DNA of 8,210 nt. Origin: Bacteroidales bacterium (lineage in GTDB: Bacteria > Bacteroidota > Bacteroidia > Bacteroidales > GCA-2711565). The notes under the pieces are model-generated. The model searched no databases and was not told the DNA's origin. It was given only the letters and a program-made list of their open reading frames with translations. Below, piece after piece: positions 1 through 6,847 of this stretch. The DNA is taken from assembly GCA_029938505.1 (NCBI GenBank), contig JAOZUV010000045.1:1781-9990 (forward strand), read 5' to 3'. Every line of letters begins with the position of its first letter. The stretch's first letter is position 1. The position numbers and the translations under genes were made by a program.

Positions 1-1
1 T

Positions 2-553
2 GTCGAAAAGCAAACAGCGATGACTTCTAGTTTAGCTATGATCAAGAAGTATGAAGAACAGCAGATGAATGTTCGTAATAATCGTGAATATGATTCATTG
101 ACAAAAGAAATTGAATTCCAGAATCTTGAAATTCAATTATGCGAAAAAAGAATCAAAGAATATTCGTTTAAACTCGAAGCTATTAAGGCTGATGTTGCAA
201 AATCGCAGATTTCACTTGATGAACGTAAAGAAGATCTTCAAATCAAAAAAAGTGAACTGAAAGATATTATTGCTGAAACTGAAAAGGATGAAAAAGAGTT
301 GTTAGGAAAATCACAAAAAAATCAACATTTTGTCGAAGATAGATTGGTTGTGGCTTATCAGCGTATTCGTAAAAATGCTCGTAATGGTTTGGCTGTTGTA
401 CAAATTGAACGTGATGCTTGTGGTGGTTGTTTCAATAAAATTCCGCCTCAACACCAACTGGATATTCGTATGCATAAGAAAATTATTGTTTGTGAATATT
501 GTGGACGTATACTTGTTGATGCTGGTATTGTTGAAGAACTTTCAAATCAGTAA
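2..553 (+). CDS. Coiled-coil C4-type zinc-ribbon protein (5' end outside window)
   Basis: The frame is open to the left edge (V-E-K-Q-T-A before the first in-window Met at 20), so this is the C-terminal 183 residues of a longer protein; family members are usually about 250 residues. The visible N-terminal two thirds is rich in Glu, Lys and Leu with few helix breakers, as in a long coiled coil. The C-terminus has two CxxC pairs, CGGC (codons 419-430) and CEYC (491-502), about 20 residues apart, followed by GRILVD. This is the arrangement of the zf-RING_7/C4 zinc-ribbon family (PF02591). The four cysteines should bind one zinc ion. The family is thought to bind nucleic acid or protein, but its cellular role is unsettled. 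In Bacteroidota it often follows a Nif3-like gene, which would lie outside this window. A strong terminator follows the stop, so this is the last gene of its transcript. Confidence 0.85.
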   Translation, partial: VEKQTAMTSSLAMIKKYEEQQMNVRNNREYDSLTKEIEFQNLEIQLCEKRIKEYSFKLEAIKADVAKSQISLDERKEDLQIKKSELKDIIAETEKDEKELLGKSQKNQHFVEDRLVVAYQRIRKNARNGLAVVQIERDACGGCFNKIPPQHQLDIRMHKKIIVCEYCGRILVDAGIVEELSNQ

Positions 554-574
554 AATAAACAATAAAATATATAA

Positions 575-605
575 AGAGGGCTTGAGTTTTCAAGCCCTTT
601 TTTTT
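575..605 (+). terminator. Intrinsic terminator of the zinc-ribbon gene
   Basis: A perfect 8-bp stem GGGCTTGA/TCAAGCCC (578-585 with 590-597) closes a GTTT loop and runs straight into a T tract at 598-605. Flanking A residues (574-577) can extend the stem with the first Ts. It starts about 22 nt after the stop codon. Confidence 0.92.
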
Positions 606-612
606 ATATTAG
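582..612 (+). promoter_or_regulatory. Candidate promoter of the TPR-like gene, nested in the upstream terminator
   Basis: TTG at 582-584, inside the terminator stem, is followed after 20 nt by TATATTAG (605-612), one mismatch from the Bacteroidota -7 consensus TAnnTTTG. Transcription would start near 617-619, leaving a leader of only about 13 nt before the ATG at 631. Only 25 nt separate the T tract from that ATG, so any dedicated promoter has to overlap the terminator. This is inferred from consensus matching alone. Confidence 0.4.
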
Positions 613-630
613 CTGATAAATGCTTTGGGA

Positions 631-2136
631 ATGCGAAAATTAACGATTATAATTTTATTTTTTTTCTTAGTGACAAATTCAGTCGATGCTCAGCATTTTG
701 CTTTTTCAAAGAATTGTAAAAATGCTTATCTAAACTTTACAGCTTTAGAATTTGAAAAAGGTAAGCAGTTTCTTGAAGTTGAGAGAATTCATAATCCTGA
801 TAATGTAATGCCCGTTTTACTTAAAAATTATTTTGATTTTTTGAAAGTAATCATTGGGGAACAAGTGCAAGATTACGAATTGTTTAAAGATTTTAAAAGA
901 AAACGTTTTAGAGCAATTCGCTCAGCAGATAAAAATTCACCCTATTATTTGTATGCTTTGGCAAACTTAAATCTTCATTATGCCTTCGCACGAATTCGCT
1001 TTAAAGATTATTTTACAGCCTTATTTGAAATAAAAAGAGCTTTTCATTTATTAGAGCGAAATGTTGAAAAATATCCCGATTTCCTTCCAAATTATATTGG
1101 TTTTGGATTGTTACACACGATGGTTGGAAGTATTCCTAAAAATTATAGGTGGGTTTCATGGTTGGCTTCGATGGATGGAACAGTTGATCAAGGTTTCAAT
1201 GAATTATTTATGGTTTTAGAAAAAGCTCAGAATAATCCGGAATATGAGTATTTATTAAATGAAACGGCATTTTTTCTAACTTTTTTGGAGATGAATATTA
1301 GTTCCGATCAAGCCAATGCAGAGAAGCTGATGAGTACATTAAATAAAGAAACCAACGATCAACCTTTAATTGTTTTTGCCAAACTGAGTATTTTAAAAAA
1401 GATGGCTCGTACTGAAGAAGCTATTAAAATTTTAGATGAATATCACCAATCTGAAACATCTTATCCTTTTCATTATCTAACCTATTTGCGAGGACTTTTA
1501 AATTTGAATCGGCTTGATTTATCAGCTAATAATTATTTTCAAAAATATTTGGATGAATTTAAAGGTGGAAGTTATGTGAAGTCTTCTTACCAAAAAATGG
1601 CTTGGTTCGCGCTTATTCAGGGTGATGAGTTAAAATATAAGCAACTGATTTCATTTTGTAAGATAAAGGGGAATGATAATCTGGATGGTGATAAACAAGC
1701 CGAAATAGAAGCCGATAAAAAAGAGATTCCTCAAAGTGATTTATTAAAAGCCCGCTTATTATATGATGGAGGTTATTTTTTACGGTCATTAAATATTTTA
1801 AGTGATTTGAATTTAATTATTTCTGAATTTAACCAAACAGAGCTGGCTGAGTATTATTATCGTATAGCTCGTAACCATCAAGGACTGGAGGATTTTGAGA
1901 AAGCTAATATTTACTTTAAAAAGGCCATTGAAAAAGGTAAAGATTTGTCAGATTATTATGCTGGGAATTCTGCTTTACAATTGGGATTGATATACGAAAA
2001 TCAGCAAGAATATAAAGCCTCGAAGTTTTATTATGAAACCTGCCTTGATCTTAATTTTAAGACCTATAAAAGAAGTTTAGATGTAAAAGCAAAAGCCGGA
2101 TTAAGCCGGATTGAAACAAAAAAAGGAGCTGAATAA
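631..2136 (+). CDS. Secreted tetratricopeptide-like (TPR) repeat protein
   Basis: The protein has 501 residues from the ATG at 631. A TTG at 625 would add only two residues, and an in-frame TAG at 610-612 bars anything longer. The first 20 residues are a type I signal peptide (basic MRK, hydrophobic core, VDA before Gln21), so the product is exported, probably to the periplasm. The rest is helical. The clearest TPR-like pairs are near the C-terminus (about 405-495), where phrases such as YYYRIARNHQGLEDFEKA and QLGLIYENQQEYKASKFY repeat the Tyr/Ala/Leu spacing. Residues 153-190, with GFGLLHTMVGSIPKNYRW and a following Gly-rich turn, recall the IML2/TTC39-type TPR family, but that resemblance is tentative. 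No catalytic motif is visible. TPR proteins usually act as binding scaffolds; the partner here is unknown. The neighbours give no clue, since the gene is transcribed alone and ends in a terminator that overlaps its last codons. Confidence 0.82.
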   Translation: MRKLTIIILFFFLVTNSVDAQHFAFSKNCKNAYLNFTALEFEKGKQFLEVERIHNPDNVMPVLLKNYFDFLKVIIGEQVQDYELFKDFKRKRFRAIRSADKNSPYYLYALANLNLHYAFARIRFKDYFTALFEIKRAFHLLERNVEKYPDFLPNYIGFGLLHTMVGSIPKNYRWVSWLASMDGTVDQGFNELFMVLEKAQNNPEYEYLLNETAFFLTFLEMNISSDQANAEKLMSTLNKETNDQPLIVFAKLSILKKMARTEEAIKILDEYHQSETSYPFHYLTYLRGLLNLNRLDLSANNYFQKYLDEFKGGSYVKSSYQKMAWFALIQGDELKYKQLISFCKIKGNDNLDGDKQAEIEADKKEIPQSDLLKARLLYDGGYFLRSLNILSDLNLIISEFNQTELAEYYYRIARNHQGLEDFEKANIYFKKAIEKGKDLSDYYAGNSALQLGLIYENQQEYKASKFYYETCLDLNFKTYKRSLDVKAKAGLSRIETKKGAE

Positions 2137-2148
2137 GCTCCCTTTTTT
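2118..2148. terminator. Bidirectional terminator between convergent genes
   Basis: GGAGCT (2125-2130) pairs with AGCTCC (2136-2141) around a short loop. An A run lies on the left (2118-2124) and a T run on the right (2143-2148). Read on either strand, a GC-rich stem is followed by a U tract, so it can end both the TPR-like gene (+) and the OmpP1 gene (-). The left arm lies inside the last codons of the TPR-like gene, and its TAA is in the loop and right arm. Confidence 0.8.
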
Positions 2149-2167
2149 AATTTAATAGTTTAGATAT

Positions 2168-3637
2168 TTAGAATCTTGTTCCAAGTGTGAACAATAAGTT
2201 TGTATTTTTATTGGTAGTTGTAAATGGATTTGCAGCTACACCTCCATAATTATAAAAGCTTCCTTCGTTGTCAGTTTCAGAATATATCCAGGCAACATCA
2301 AAATAGAAATTACCTTCTCTATATCCAAAACCCAAAGAATAAGATGATCTTTCACCTTTACCATCATCGTTTTTATATGGGCTTCCATAAAGGCTATACC
2401 CCCCTCTAAAGGCGAAGTTCATAAATTTCCATTCGGTACCTAAACGGATGTTACTTGTTGATTGATACAAGAACTTGATGTCTTCATTTTCTTCCATAAA
2501 ATTATAATCTTCTATATTAAATTTTGCTGATGAATAATCAACATATTCATAATCAAGACTGATTAAACCATAAGTATTAAAGATTAATGCAACACTACCA
2601 ATTGCTTTCATTGGCGTACTTAGATGATATTCGTAATATCCATCTGGAGAGTCGATAGAAGCATCATTAAAATCTGTTTGCATTGATGTCAACCACTCAT
2701 CATTCATTTCGTAATAATAAGTAGGCGTATGAATAGCGGCTCCAAATCGAAGCATGTTGTTGGCTTTGTATATCATTCCTAATTTTAAATTAATGCCATA
2801 ACCTTTAGTATCTAAATAGTCATTAATGCTTGCACTGGCGTATTCATAGTCTTCAATGTTGTCGCTCAAGGCATCTTCAGTATAGGATGTAATTTCGTGA
2901 TAGTCGAGTATAGGAAGACCAATTGTGGCACCTATATATAGTTTATCGTCGTAATTACCACCAAAGGTTAAAGCAATTTCGTTTAATGAACCCCAGCTTT
3001 GAATTATTTTTGATTGTTGAACTCCACTAGCAGGACCATTACCAATATATTCTCCAGGAGAGTTCCATTCATCAAAAAGAAAAGCAAACCATGCAGGATT
3101 TAAATCAAAAGCATGAATGCTATTCGGATTGCTGTTTTCAATATCTGCAATTGAGTATCCGTCAGCTAAAGCAGCATACATATCACCAATCGTATTTGTT
3201 GTATTTGAACCAGAAATGTAGGTAAGATTATCAAAGTTTTTCAGCACGTTATAACTAATCCCAAATTGAAAGTTTGATAAACTCCCTCTTGTTGGTATAT
3301 TAAAATTGTCATTGGTTATTACGATACCAGCACTACTTATTGTGAAGTCGTTTTCTGTGTTTCTGTTTAATTCAGAATTATAACGAGCGGTGTTTTTGTT
3401 TTTTAAAAATGATGCTGTGAATGAAGCATCCGAACGACGATATAACCCTATACCAGCAGGATTGTAATTAAAACTAGAAATATTTCCTCCTAAGGCACCA
3501 AAGGCACCACCCATACTCATAAATCGAGCATCTCCATTATGAGTTAGGTTTGAGTATCGGAGAGCATCCGCAGCTCCCTGCGAAAATCCTACGATTGTGA
3601 ATAGTCCTAATAATGAAGTTATAATAATTTTTTTCAT
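2168..3637 (-). CDS. OmpP1/FadL-family outer-membrane protein
   Basis: The protein has 489 residues from the ATG at 3637. The frame continues 17 codons upstream, but only this Met begins a signal peptide (MKKIIITSLLGLFTIVGFS, cleaved before Gln20), and an A-rich leader precedes it. The mature N-terminus carries the family signature: a Gly/Asn/Pro-rich stretch around residues 35-70 with MGGAFGALGG and NYNPAGIGLYRRSD. The rest alternates polar and aromatic residues, as in beta strands, and the protein ends in Phe (LFTLGTRF), a typical barrel-closing C-terminus. FadL-type barrels carry hydrophobic compounds such as long-chain fatty acids across the outer membrane. The substrate of the Bacteroidota paralogues is mostly unknown, so no gene symbol is given. 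The upstream same-strand gene is a lipoprotein 130 bp away, with a hairpin between them. No convincing TAnnTTTG promoter was found in that gap. Confidence 0.9.
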   Translation of the reverse strand: MKKIIITSLLGLFTIVGFSQGAADALRYSNLTHNGDARFMSMGGAFGALGGNISSFNYNPAGIGLYRRSDASFTASFLKNKNTARYNSELNRNTENDFTISSAGIVITNDNFNIPTRGSLSNFQFGISYNVLKNFDNLTYISGSNTTNTIGDMYAALADGYSIADIENSNPNSIHAFDLNPAWFAFLFDEWNSPGEYIGNGPASGVQQSKIIQSWGSLNEIALTFGGNYDDKLYIGATIGLPILDYHEITSYTEDALSDNIEDYEYASASINDYLDTKGYGINLKLGMIYKANNMLRFGAAIHTPTYYYEMNDEWLTSMQTDFNDASIDSPDGYYEYHLSTPMKAIGSVALIFNTYGLISLDYEYVDYSSAKFNIEDYNFMEENEDIKFLYQSTSNIRLGTEWKFMNFAFRGGYSLYGSPYKNDDGKGERSSYSLGFGYREGNFYFDVAWIYSETDNEGSFYNYGGVAANPFTTTNKNTNLLFTLGTRF

Positions 3638-3698
3638 TTGTCTAATTTTTTTGTTTTTTTGAATGAGATAATGCTTATGCGCACTCAATAATCTTTAA

Positions 3699-3712
3699 AA
3701 TGTTAAAACATT
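3699..3712. repeat. Short palindrome AATGTT-AA-AACATT, possible operator
   Basis: Six-base arms (3699-3704 and 3707-3712) flank a 2-nt centre. It lies immediately next to the larger hairpin and about 65 bp upstream of the OmpP1 start codon. Such a site could bind a dimeric regulator. An AT-only spacer region makes chance occurrence plausible. Confidence 0.3.
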
Positions 3713-3713
3713 A

Positions 3714-3755
3714 TGTCAGACATAAATGAGTAAATTAACTCACTTATGTCTGACA
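3714..3755 (-). repeat. 18-bp hairpin between the lipoprotein and OmpP1 genes
   Basis: Arms 3714-3731 and 3738-3755 are inverted copies with one difference, around a 6-nt loop. On the + strand the odd pair is A/C, a mismatch. In minus-strand RNA it becomes a G-U wobble, so the stem is complete only in the transcript of the two minus-strand genes. It begins 13 nt after the lipoprotein stop. No T tract follows it in the minus direction (the sequence continues TAATGTTTTAACATT), so it is not a standard intrinsic terminator. It may stabilise the lipoprotein mRNA 3' end, mark a processing site, or partly terminate transcription. Confidence 0.75.
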
Positions 3756-3767
3756 GATTAAGAATTA

Positions 3768-5144
3768 TTATTTTTTACGACTTCCTCTTGAACTACTACC
3801 TGATGAACGAGAGACTGAGCTTCCAGAGCTACTAGAGCGAGATGGACTTGAAACTGATCTTGAGCTTGAACCAGAACTTCTTGAACTACTTGATTTGCTT
3901 GGAGTAGAATAAGATTTAGAATTTGATGATCGAGATGGTGATTTGTATCTCTGACTCGATGATCTTGTTGGAGTCGAATAATTTCTAGATGATTTTGTTG
4001 GAGTCGAATAACTTTTAGTCCGACTAGGGTTTGTTACCACTCGCCTAACAGTTCTTGTACCAGTTGCCTTAGCTCTATTCTGAGTACTTTGAGGTAACTG
4101 ATATTCTCTGCTTGTTCCAGATGTACGACTACTTGGAGTAGTATAGGTTTTTGGCTTACGATATCTAACAATTGATTTTTCCTGACTTCTTGGATTAATT
4201 ACTCCAGATTTTGTTAAACGTTCGCGGCTTGACGATTCTCTTTTTTGAGTATAAGTGCTATTAACCGTATTTTTTAGGTTAGGTGCTCTTAGTGTTTTAT
4301 TTCTGTTTGTACTTTTATCAATTACTCTATCACCTCTTTTTGAATCAAGTTGAGGATCATATGTTGCACTGCCTCTTGATACAGAAGATGATTTTAAGCC
4401 TCTACTTGCAGAAGCTGCTTGGTTTGAATCAAAATCGTTTCTACCTCGATTAGTACGATGTCCATAGTACCGTGAATTATTATTTGAGTTATGGTGGTTT
4501 ACAGCTTTGTTACCATAGTTATAATAGTCATATCCATATCCATAACCATAATAATTGTAACGATCCCAGTAATTATTGAAAAATGCATTGGGAGAATAAA
4601 AATTTATTGGCAAACTCCAATTCATATAAAATCCATTATACAATGACCATCCTAAATCCCAGGAATTGTAACCAGAGTATCCTGGATAATAAGAATAAAA
4701 GAATGGATCGTAGTGTCCATAATAATTATATCTCCATGGTCTGTGAAATGAATTAATACGAGAAGAATAATCAAATCCGTAATTGTCATATTCATATTCG
4801 TAATATGGTTCTTCATCAATAATTTCTTCTATGTAAATTACCGAATCTCCTTCATAATAAACGGTATCTTTTTTGTAGTATTCCTGCGCTGCTTTGCGAC
4901 TGCTCTCATCTTCTCTTACTTTATCAACATATATAGTATGGTTGTTATCAGAGTATGTTTTTCTTTTTTCTGCATATCTTGGTGTGCGATAATTGGAATT
5001 ATCTTCAGTAACCATGACTTTCATTTCAGAGCTTGAAGCTCCTCCATAAATCTCGTCATCATAAGCAGATGAAGTAAACTGAGACGTAGAACAGGACGCT
5101 AGTAGTAGGATAGAGATAATCATAAATCCAAATAGTGCTTTCAT
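3768..5144 (-). CDS. Tyr-rich, Ser/Arg-tailed lipoprotein of unknown function
   Basis: The protein has 458 residues from the ATG at 5144. The frame is open for 37 more codons, but this Met follows an AAAGGAGG site at 8 nt and begins a lipoprotein signal peptide. The lipobox L-A-S-C puts the lipidated cysteine at residue 18. The next residues (STSQFTSS) lack the early acidic cluster of Bacteroidota surface-export signals, so an inward-facing outer-membrane anchor is the simpler guess. Residues 113-211 are extremely aromatic (about 28 Tyr in 99, many Asn, Gly, Phe, Trp). The last 82 residues hold about 42 Ser and 17 Lys/Arg with no acidic residue, including repeats of YSTP(T/S)(K/R)SS. No enzymatic motif is visible. 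Similar Tyr-rich lipoproteins of unknown function occur in Bacteroidota. The basic tail could bind polyanions such as LPS, polysaccharide or peptidoglycan (inference). It lies upstream of, and may be co-transcribed with, the OmpP1 gene. Confidence 0.85.
   Translation of the reverse strand: MKALFGFMIISILLLASCSTSQFTSSAYDDEIYGGASSSEMKVMVTEDNSNYRTPRYAEKRKTYSDNNHTIYVDKVREDESSRKAAQEYYKKDTVYYEGDSVIYIEEIIDEEPYYEYEYDNYGFDYSSRINSFHRPWRYNYYGHYDPFFYSYYPGYSGYNSWDLGWSLYNGFYMNWSLPINFYSPNAFFNNYWDRYNYYGYGYGYDYYNYGNKAVNHHNSNNNSRYYGHRTNRGRNDFDSNQAASASRGLKSSSVSRGSATYDPQLDSKRGDRVIDKSTNRNKTLRAPNLKNTVNSTYTQKRESSSRERLTKSGVINPRSQEKSIVRYRKPKTYTTPSSRTSGTSREYQLPQSTQNRAKATGTRTVRRVVTNPSRTKSYSTPTKSSRNYSTPTRSSSQRYKSPSRSSNSKSYSTPSKSSSSRSSGSSSRSVSSPSRSSSSGSSVSRSSGSSSRGSRKK
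3892..4011 (-). repeat. In-frame direct repeats encoding the YSTP(T/S)K motif
   Basis: Copies at 3961-3981 and 3991-4011 match at 20 of 21 bases and are exactly 30 bp (10 codons) apart. A third at 3892-3912 matches the second at 18 of 21. They lie within the lipoprotein gene and encode its Ser/Thr/Pro/Lys repeats, so the tail has probably grown by in-frame duplication. Confidence 0.75.
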
Positions 5145-5152
5145 AGTATGGT

Positions 5153-5160
5153 CCTCCTTT
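5153..5160 (-). promoter_or_regulatory. Strong Shine-Dalgarno site fixing the lipoprotein start
   Basis: On the minus strand AAAGGAGG ends 8 nt before the ATG at 5144. The other starts in this window have no comparable site, as is usual in Bacteroidota, so this one is unusual. It decides the start against the upstream in-frame codons and suggests efficient translation. Confidence 0.75.
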
Positions 5161-5177
5161 GATTGTTTTATTATATG

Positions 5178-5209
5178 TTTAGATGTCATCATTATTTTAT
5201 TTATTTTTG
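5178..5209 (+). promoter_or_regulatory. proS promoter (TTTA-N20-TATTTTTG)
   Basis: TATTTTTG at 5202-5209 matches the Bacteroidota -7 consensus TAnnTTTG exactly. A TTTA at 5178-5181 sits 20 nt upstream, where TTTG is expected for the -33 element. Transcription would start near 5215, giving a leader of about 45 nt before the proS ATG. Confidence 0.6.
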
Positions 5210-5247
5210 CCACATTAAATATACAAGAAAATAAGCAAATACTATAC

Positions 5248-5277
5248 CAAAACAAGAAATGGCTAAAAATTTTACAA
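5248..5277 (-). promoter_or_regulatory. Candidate promoter of the lipoprotein gene
   Basis: On the minus strand TTG (5277-5275) is followed after 19 nt by TTGTTTTG (5255-5248), one mismatch from TAnnTTTG. The -33 element falls inside the first codons of proS and the two divergent promoters partly face each other. The leader would be about 95 nt. The match is modest. Confidence 0.35.
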
Positions 5278-6728
5278 CACGATCAGAAAATTATTCACAG
5301 TGGTATAACGAGTTGGTAGTTAAAGCCGATTTAGCTGAGAATTCAGCTGTTAGAGGCTGTATGGTGATAAAACCTTATGGTTATGCAATTTGGGAAAAAA
5401 TGCAAGCTGCATTAGATAAAATGTTTAAAGATACGGGTCACCAAAATGCATACTTTCCATTGTTTATACCTAAATCCTTCTTCAATAAAGAAGCTGCTCA
5501 TGTTGAAGGTTTTGCTAAAGAATGTGCGGTTGTTACTCATTATCGTTTGAAAAGTGTTGAAGGTGGTGGCATCGAAGTTGATGAAACCGCTAAATTGGAG
5601 GAAGAATTAATTGTTCGACCTACTTCCGAAACTATTATTTGGGATACCTATAGGAAATGGATCCAGTCGTATCGCGATTTACCCATTTTAGTAAATCAGT
5701 GGGCTAATGTTGTACGTTGGGAAATGCGTACCCGTTTATTTCTGAGAACAACTGAATTCTTATGGCAAGAAGGACATACGGCCCATGCTACACGTCAGGA
5801 GGCTATTGATGAAACAAAAACTATTTTGGATGTTTATGGCAGTTTTGCTGAAAACTGGATGGCTGTACCCGTTCTTAAAGGATTAAAAACAGAGAGTGAA
5901 AAATTTGCCGGAGCTATTGATACTTATTGTATTGAAGCATTGATGCAAGATGGAAAAGCACTCCAGTCAGGAACCTCTCATTTTCTTGGGCAAAATTTTG
6001 CCAAAGCTTTTGATGTAAAATTTGTATCAAAAGAAAATAAACAAGAATATGTATGGGCAAGTAGTTGGGGCGTTTCTACTCGATTAATGGGAGCTTTGGT
6101 AATGGCTCACTCTGATGATAAAGGTTTGGTTTTACCTCCAAAATTAGCTCCAATTCAGGTGGCTATTGTTCCAATTTATAAAACGGAAGAACAGTTGAAA
6201 CAAATTTCTGAAAAAGTCAATACCATAAGAGCTGCATTGGAAGCCAAAGGAATTAGCGTGAAATTTGATGATCGCGATACTTATAAGCCCGGATGGAAAT
6301 TCTCAGAATATGAATTTAAAGGTGTTCCTGTGCGTTTAGCAATGGGTCCTCGCGATATGGAAAATGGAACCATTGAAGTGGCGCGAAGAGATACTTTGAC
6401 AAAAGAAATTCTTCCATTGGAAGGGATTGAAGATGCTATAGAGGCTTTGCTAAATGAAATTCAAGATAATCTGTTCAATAAGGCGCATAAATTTAGAGAA
6501 GAACATACTTATACAGTTGATACTTGGGATGAGTTTAAGAAAAAGATTGAGGCAGGTGGTTTTGTAATGGCTCATTGGGACGGTACTCGTGAAACGGAAG
6601 AGAAAATTAAAAATGAAACCAAAGCAACCATTCGAACCATTCCTTTAAATAATTTACAGGAAGCTGGGAAATGTGTTTTTACCGGAAATCCTTCGAAAGA
6701 AAGAGTGGTTTTCGCTAAAGCGTATTAA
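5259..6728 (+). CDS. proS: Prolyl-tRNA synthetase, type 3 (archaeal/eukaryote-like)
   Basis: The enzyme charges tRNA-Pro with proline using ATP, in the cytoplasm. The 489 residues match the usual length of the type 3 form, which lacks the editing insertion of the E. coli-type enzyme. Class II landmarks are present: RPTSE at 120-124, the motif 2 region with RTTEF (163-167) and QEGHTAH (170-176), the proline-site loop TSHFLGQNF (239-247), and motif 3 with [16 protein letters not shown] (271-286, Arg275). The anticodon-binding domain covers about 298-400. The C-terminal domain ends in the conserved AKAY. Oddly, the zinc site of that domain is degenerate: WCGxxxCE is WDGTRETE (440-447), and the final CxxC is CVFT (471-474), leaving one of four cysteines. 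I believe this loss is common in Bacteroidota, so it need not impair function. The start at 5259 follows a short leader with no Shine-Dalgarno site. Confidence 0.97.
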   Translation: MAKNFTTRSENYSQWYNELVVKADLAENSAVRGCMVIKPYGYAIWEKMQAALDKMFKDTGHQNAYFPLFIPKSFFNKEAAHVEGFAKECAVVTHYRLKSVEGGGIEVDETAKLEEELIVRPTSETIIWDTYRKWIQSYRDLPILVNQWANVVRWEMRTRLFLRTTEFLWQEGHTAHATRQEAIDETKTILDVYGSFAENWMAVPVLKGLKTESEKFAGAIDTYCIEALMQDGKALQSGTSHFLGQNFAKAFDVKFVSKENKQEYVWASSWGVSTRLMGALVMAHSDDKGLVLPPKLAPIQVAIVPIYKTEEQLKQISEKVNTIRAALEAKGISVKFDDRDTYKPGWKFSEYEFKGVPVRLAMGPRDMENGTIEVARRDTLTKEILPLEGIEDAIEALLNEIQDNLFNKAHKFREEHTYTVDTWDEFKKKIEAGGFVMAHWDGTRETEEKIKNETKATIRTIPLNNLQEAGKCVFTGNPSKERVVFAKAY

Positions 6729-6763
6729 TATTCTAGAGGTCAAACTTGTTAATCTAAATAATT

Positions 6764-6795
6764 TTCAATAAAATTGCATAAGTATTTTTATTGAA
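6764..6795. repeat. AT-rich inverted repeat after proS
   Basis: TTCAATAAAA (6764-6773) is the exact inverse of TTTTATTGAA (6786-6795), with a 12-nt loop, 36 nt after the proS stop. The stem has only two G-C pairs and no T tract follows it, so termination here is doubtful. No better terminator for proS is visible before the next gene. Confidence 0.4.
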
Positions 6796-6802
6796 GTGAA
6801 AT

Positions 6803-6833
6803 TATAGTGCTTTCTACTCCCCTAAACACTATA
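6803..6833. repeat. Inverted repeat TATAGTG...CACTATA upstream of the DUF3825-like gene
   Basis: Seven-base arms (6803-6809 and 6827-6833) enclose a C/T-rich centre with CTCCCC. The right arm ends 14 nt before the ATG at 6848, a position that would suit an operator or a leader hairpin. No TAnnTTTG element was found in 6729-6847, so the promoter of the next gene is unclear. Confidence 0.35.
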
Positions 6834-6847
6834 TTAATTTTTAATTT

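Noticed and set aside
330..719. Open frame on the + strand overlapping the zinc-ribbon and TPR-like genes
   Set aside because: It is out of frame with two well-supported genes, runs through the terminator, and its hydrophobic low-complexity translation resembles a frame shadow.
2224..2409. Small + strand open frame inside the OmpP1 gene
   Set aside because: It is antisense to a clear FadL-family gene and has no start signals.
3638..3688. Longer N-terminus for the OmpP1 protein
   Set aside because: It would place 17 polar residues before a textbook signal peptide; the Met at 3637 is the better start.
3638..3713. Promoter for the OmpP1 gene
   Set aside because: No minus-strand 8-mer comes closer than two mismatches to TAnnTTTG with a properly spaced TTG.
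3780..4150. Noncoding repeat array or minisatellite
   Set aside because: The repeats are in frame and encode the Ser/Thr/Pro/Arg tail of the lipoprotein.
5145..5255. Longer N-terminus for the Tyr-rich lipoprotein
   Set aside because: The strong Shine-Dalgarno site lies within this stretch, and lipoprotein signal peptides begin at the N-terminus.
6764..6795. Intrinsic terminator for proS
   Set aside because: The stem is almost all A-T and has no T tract after it; kept only as an inverted repeat.
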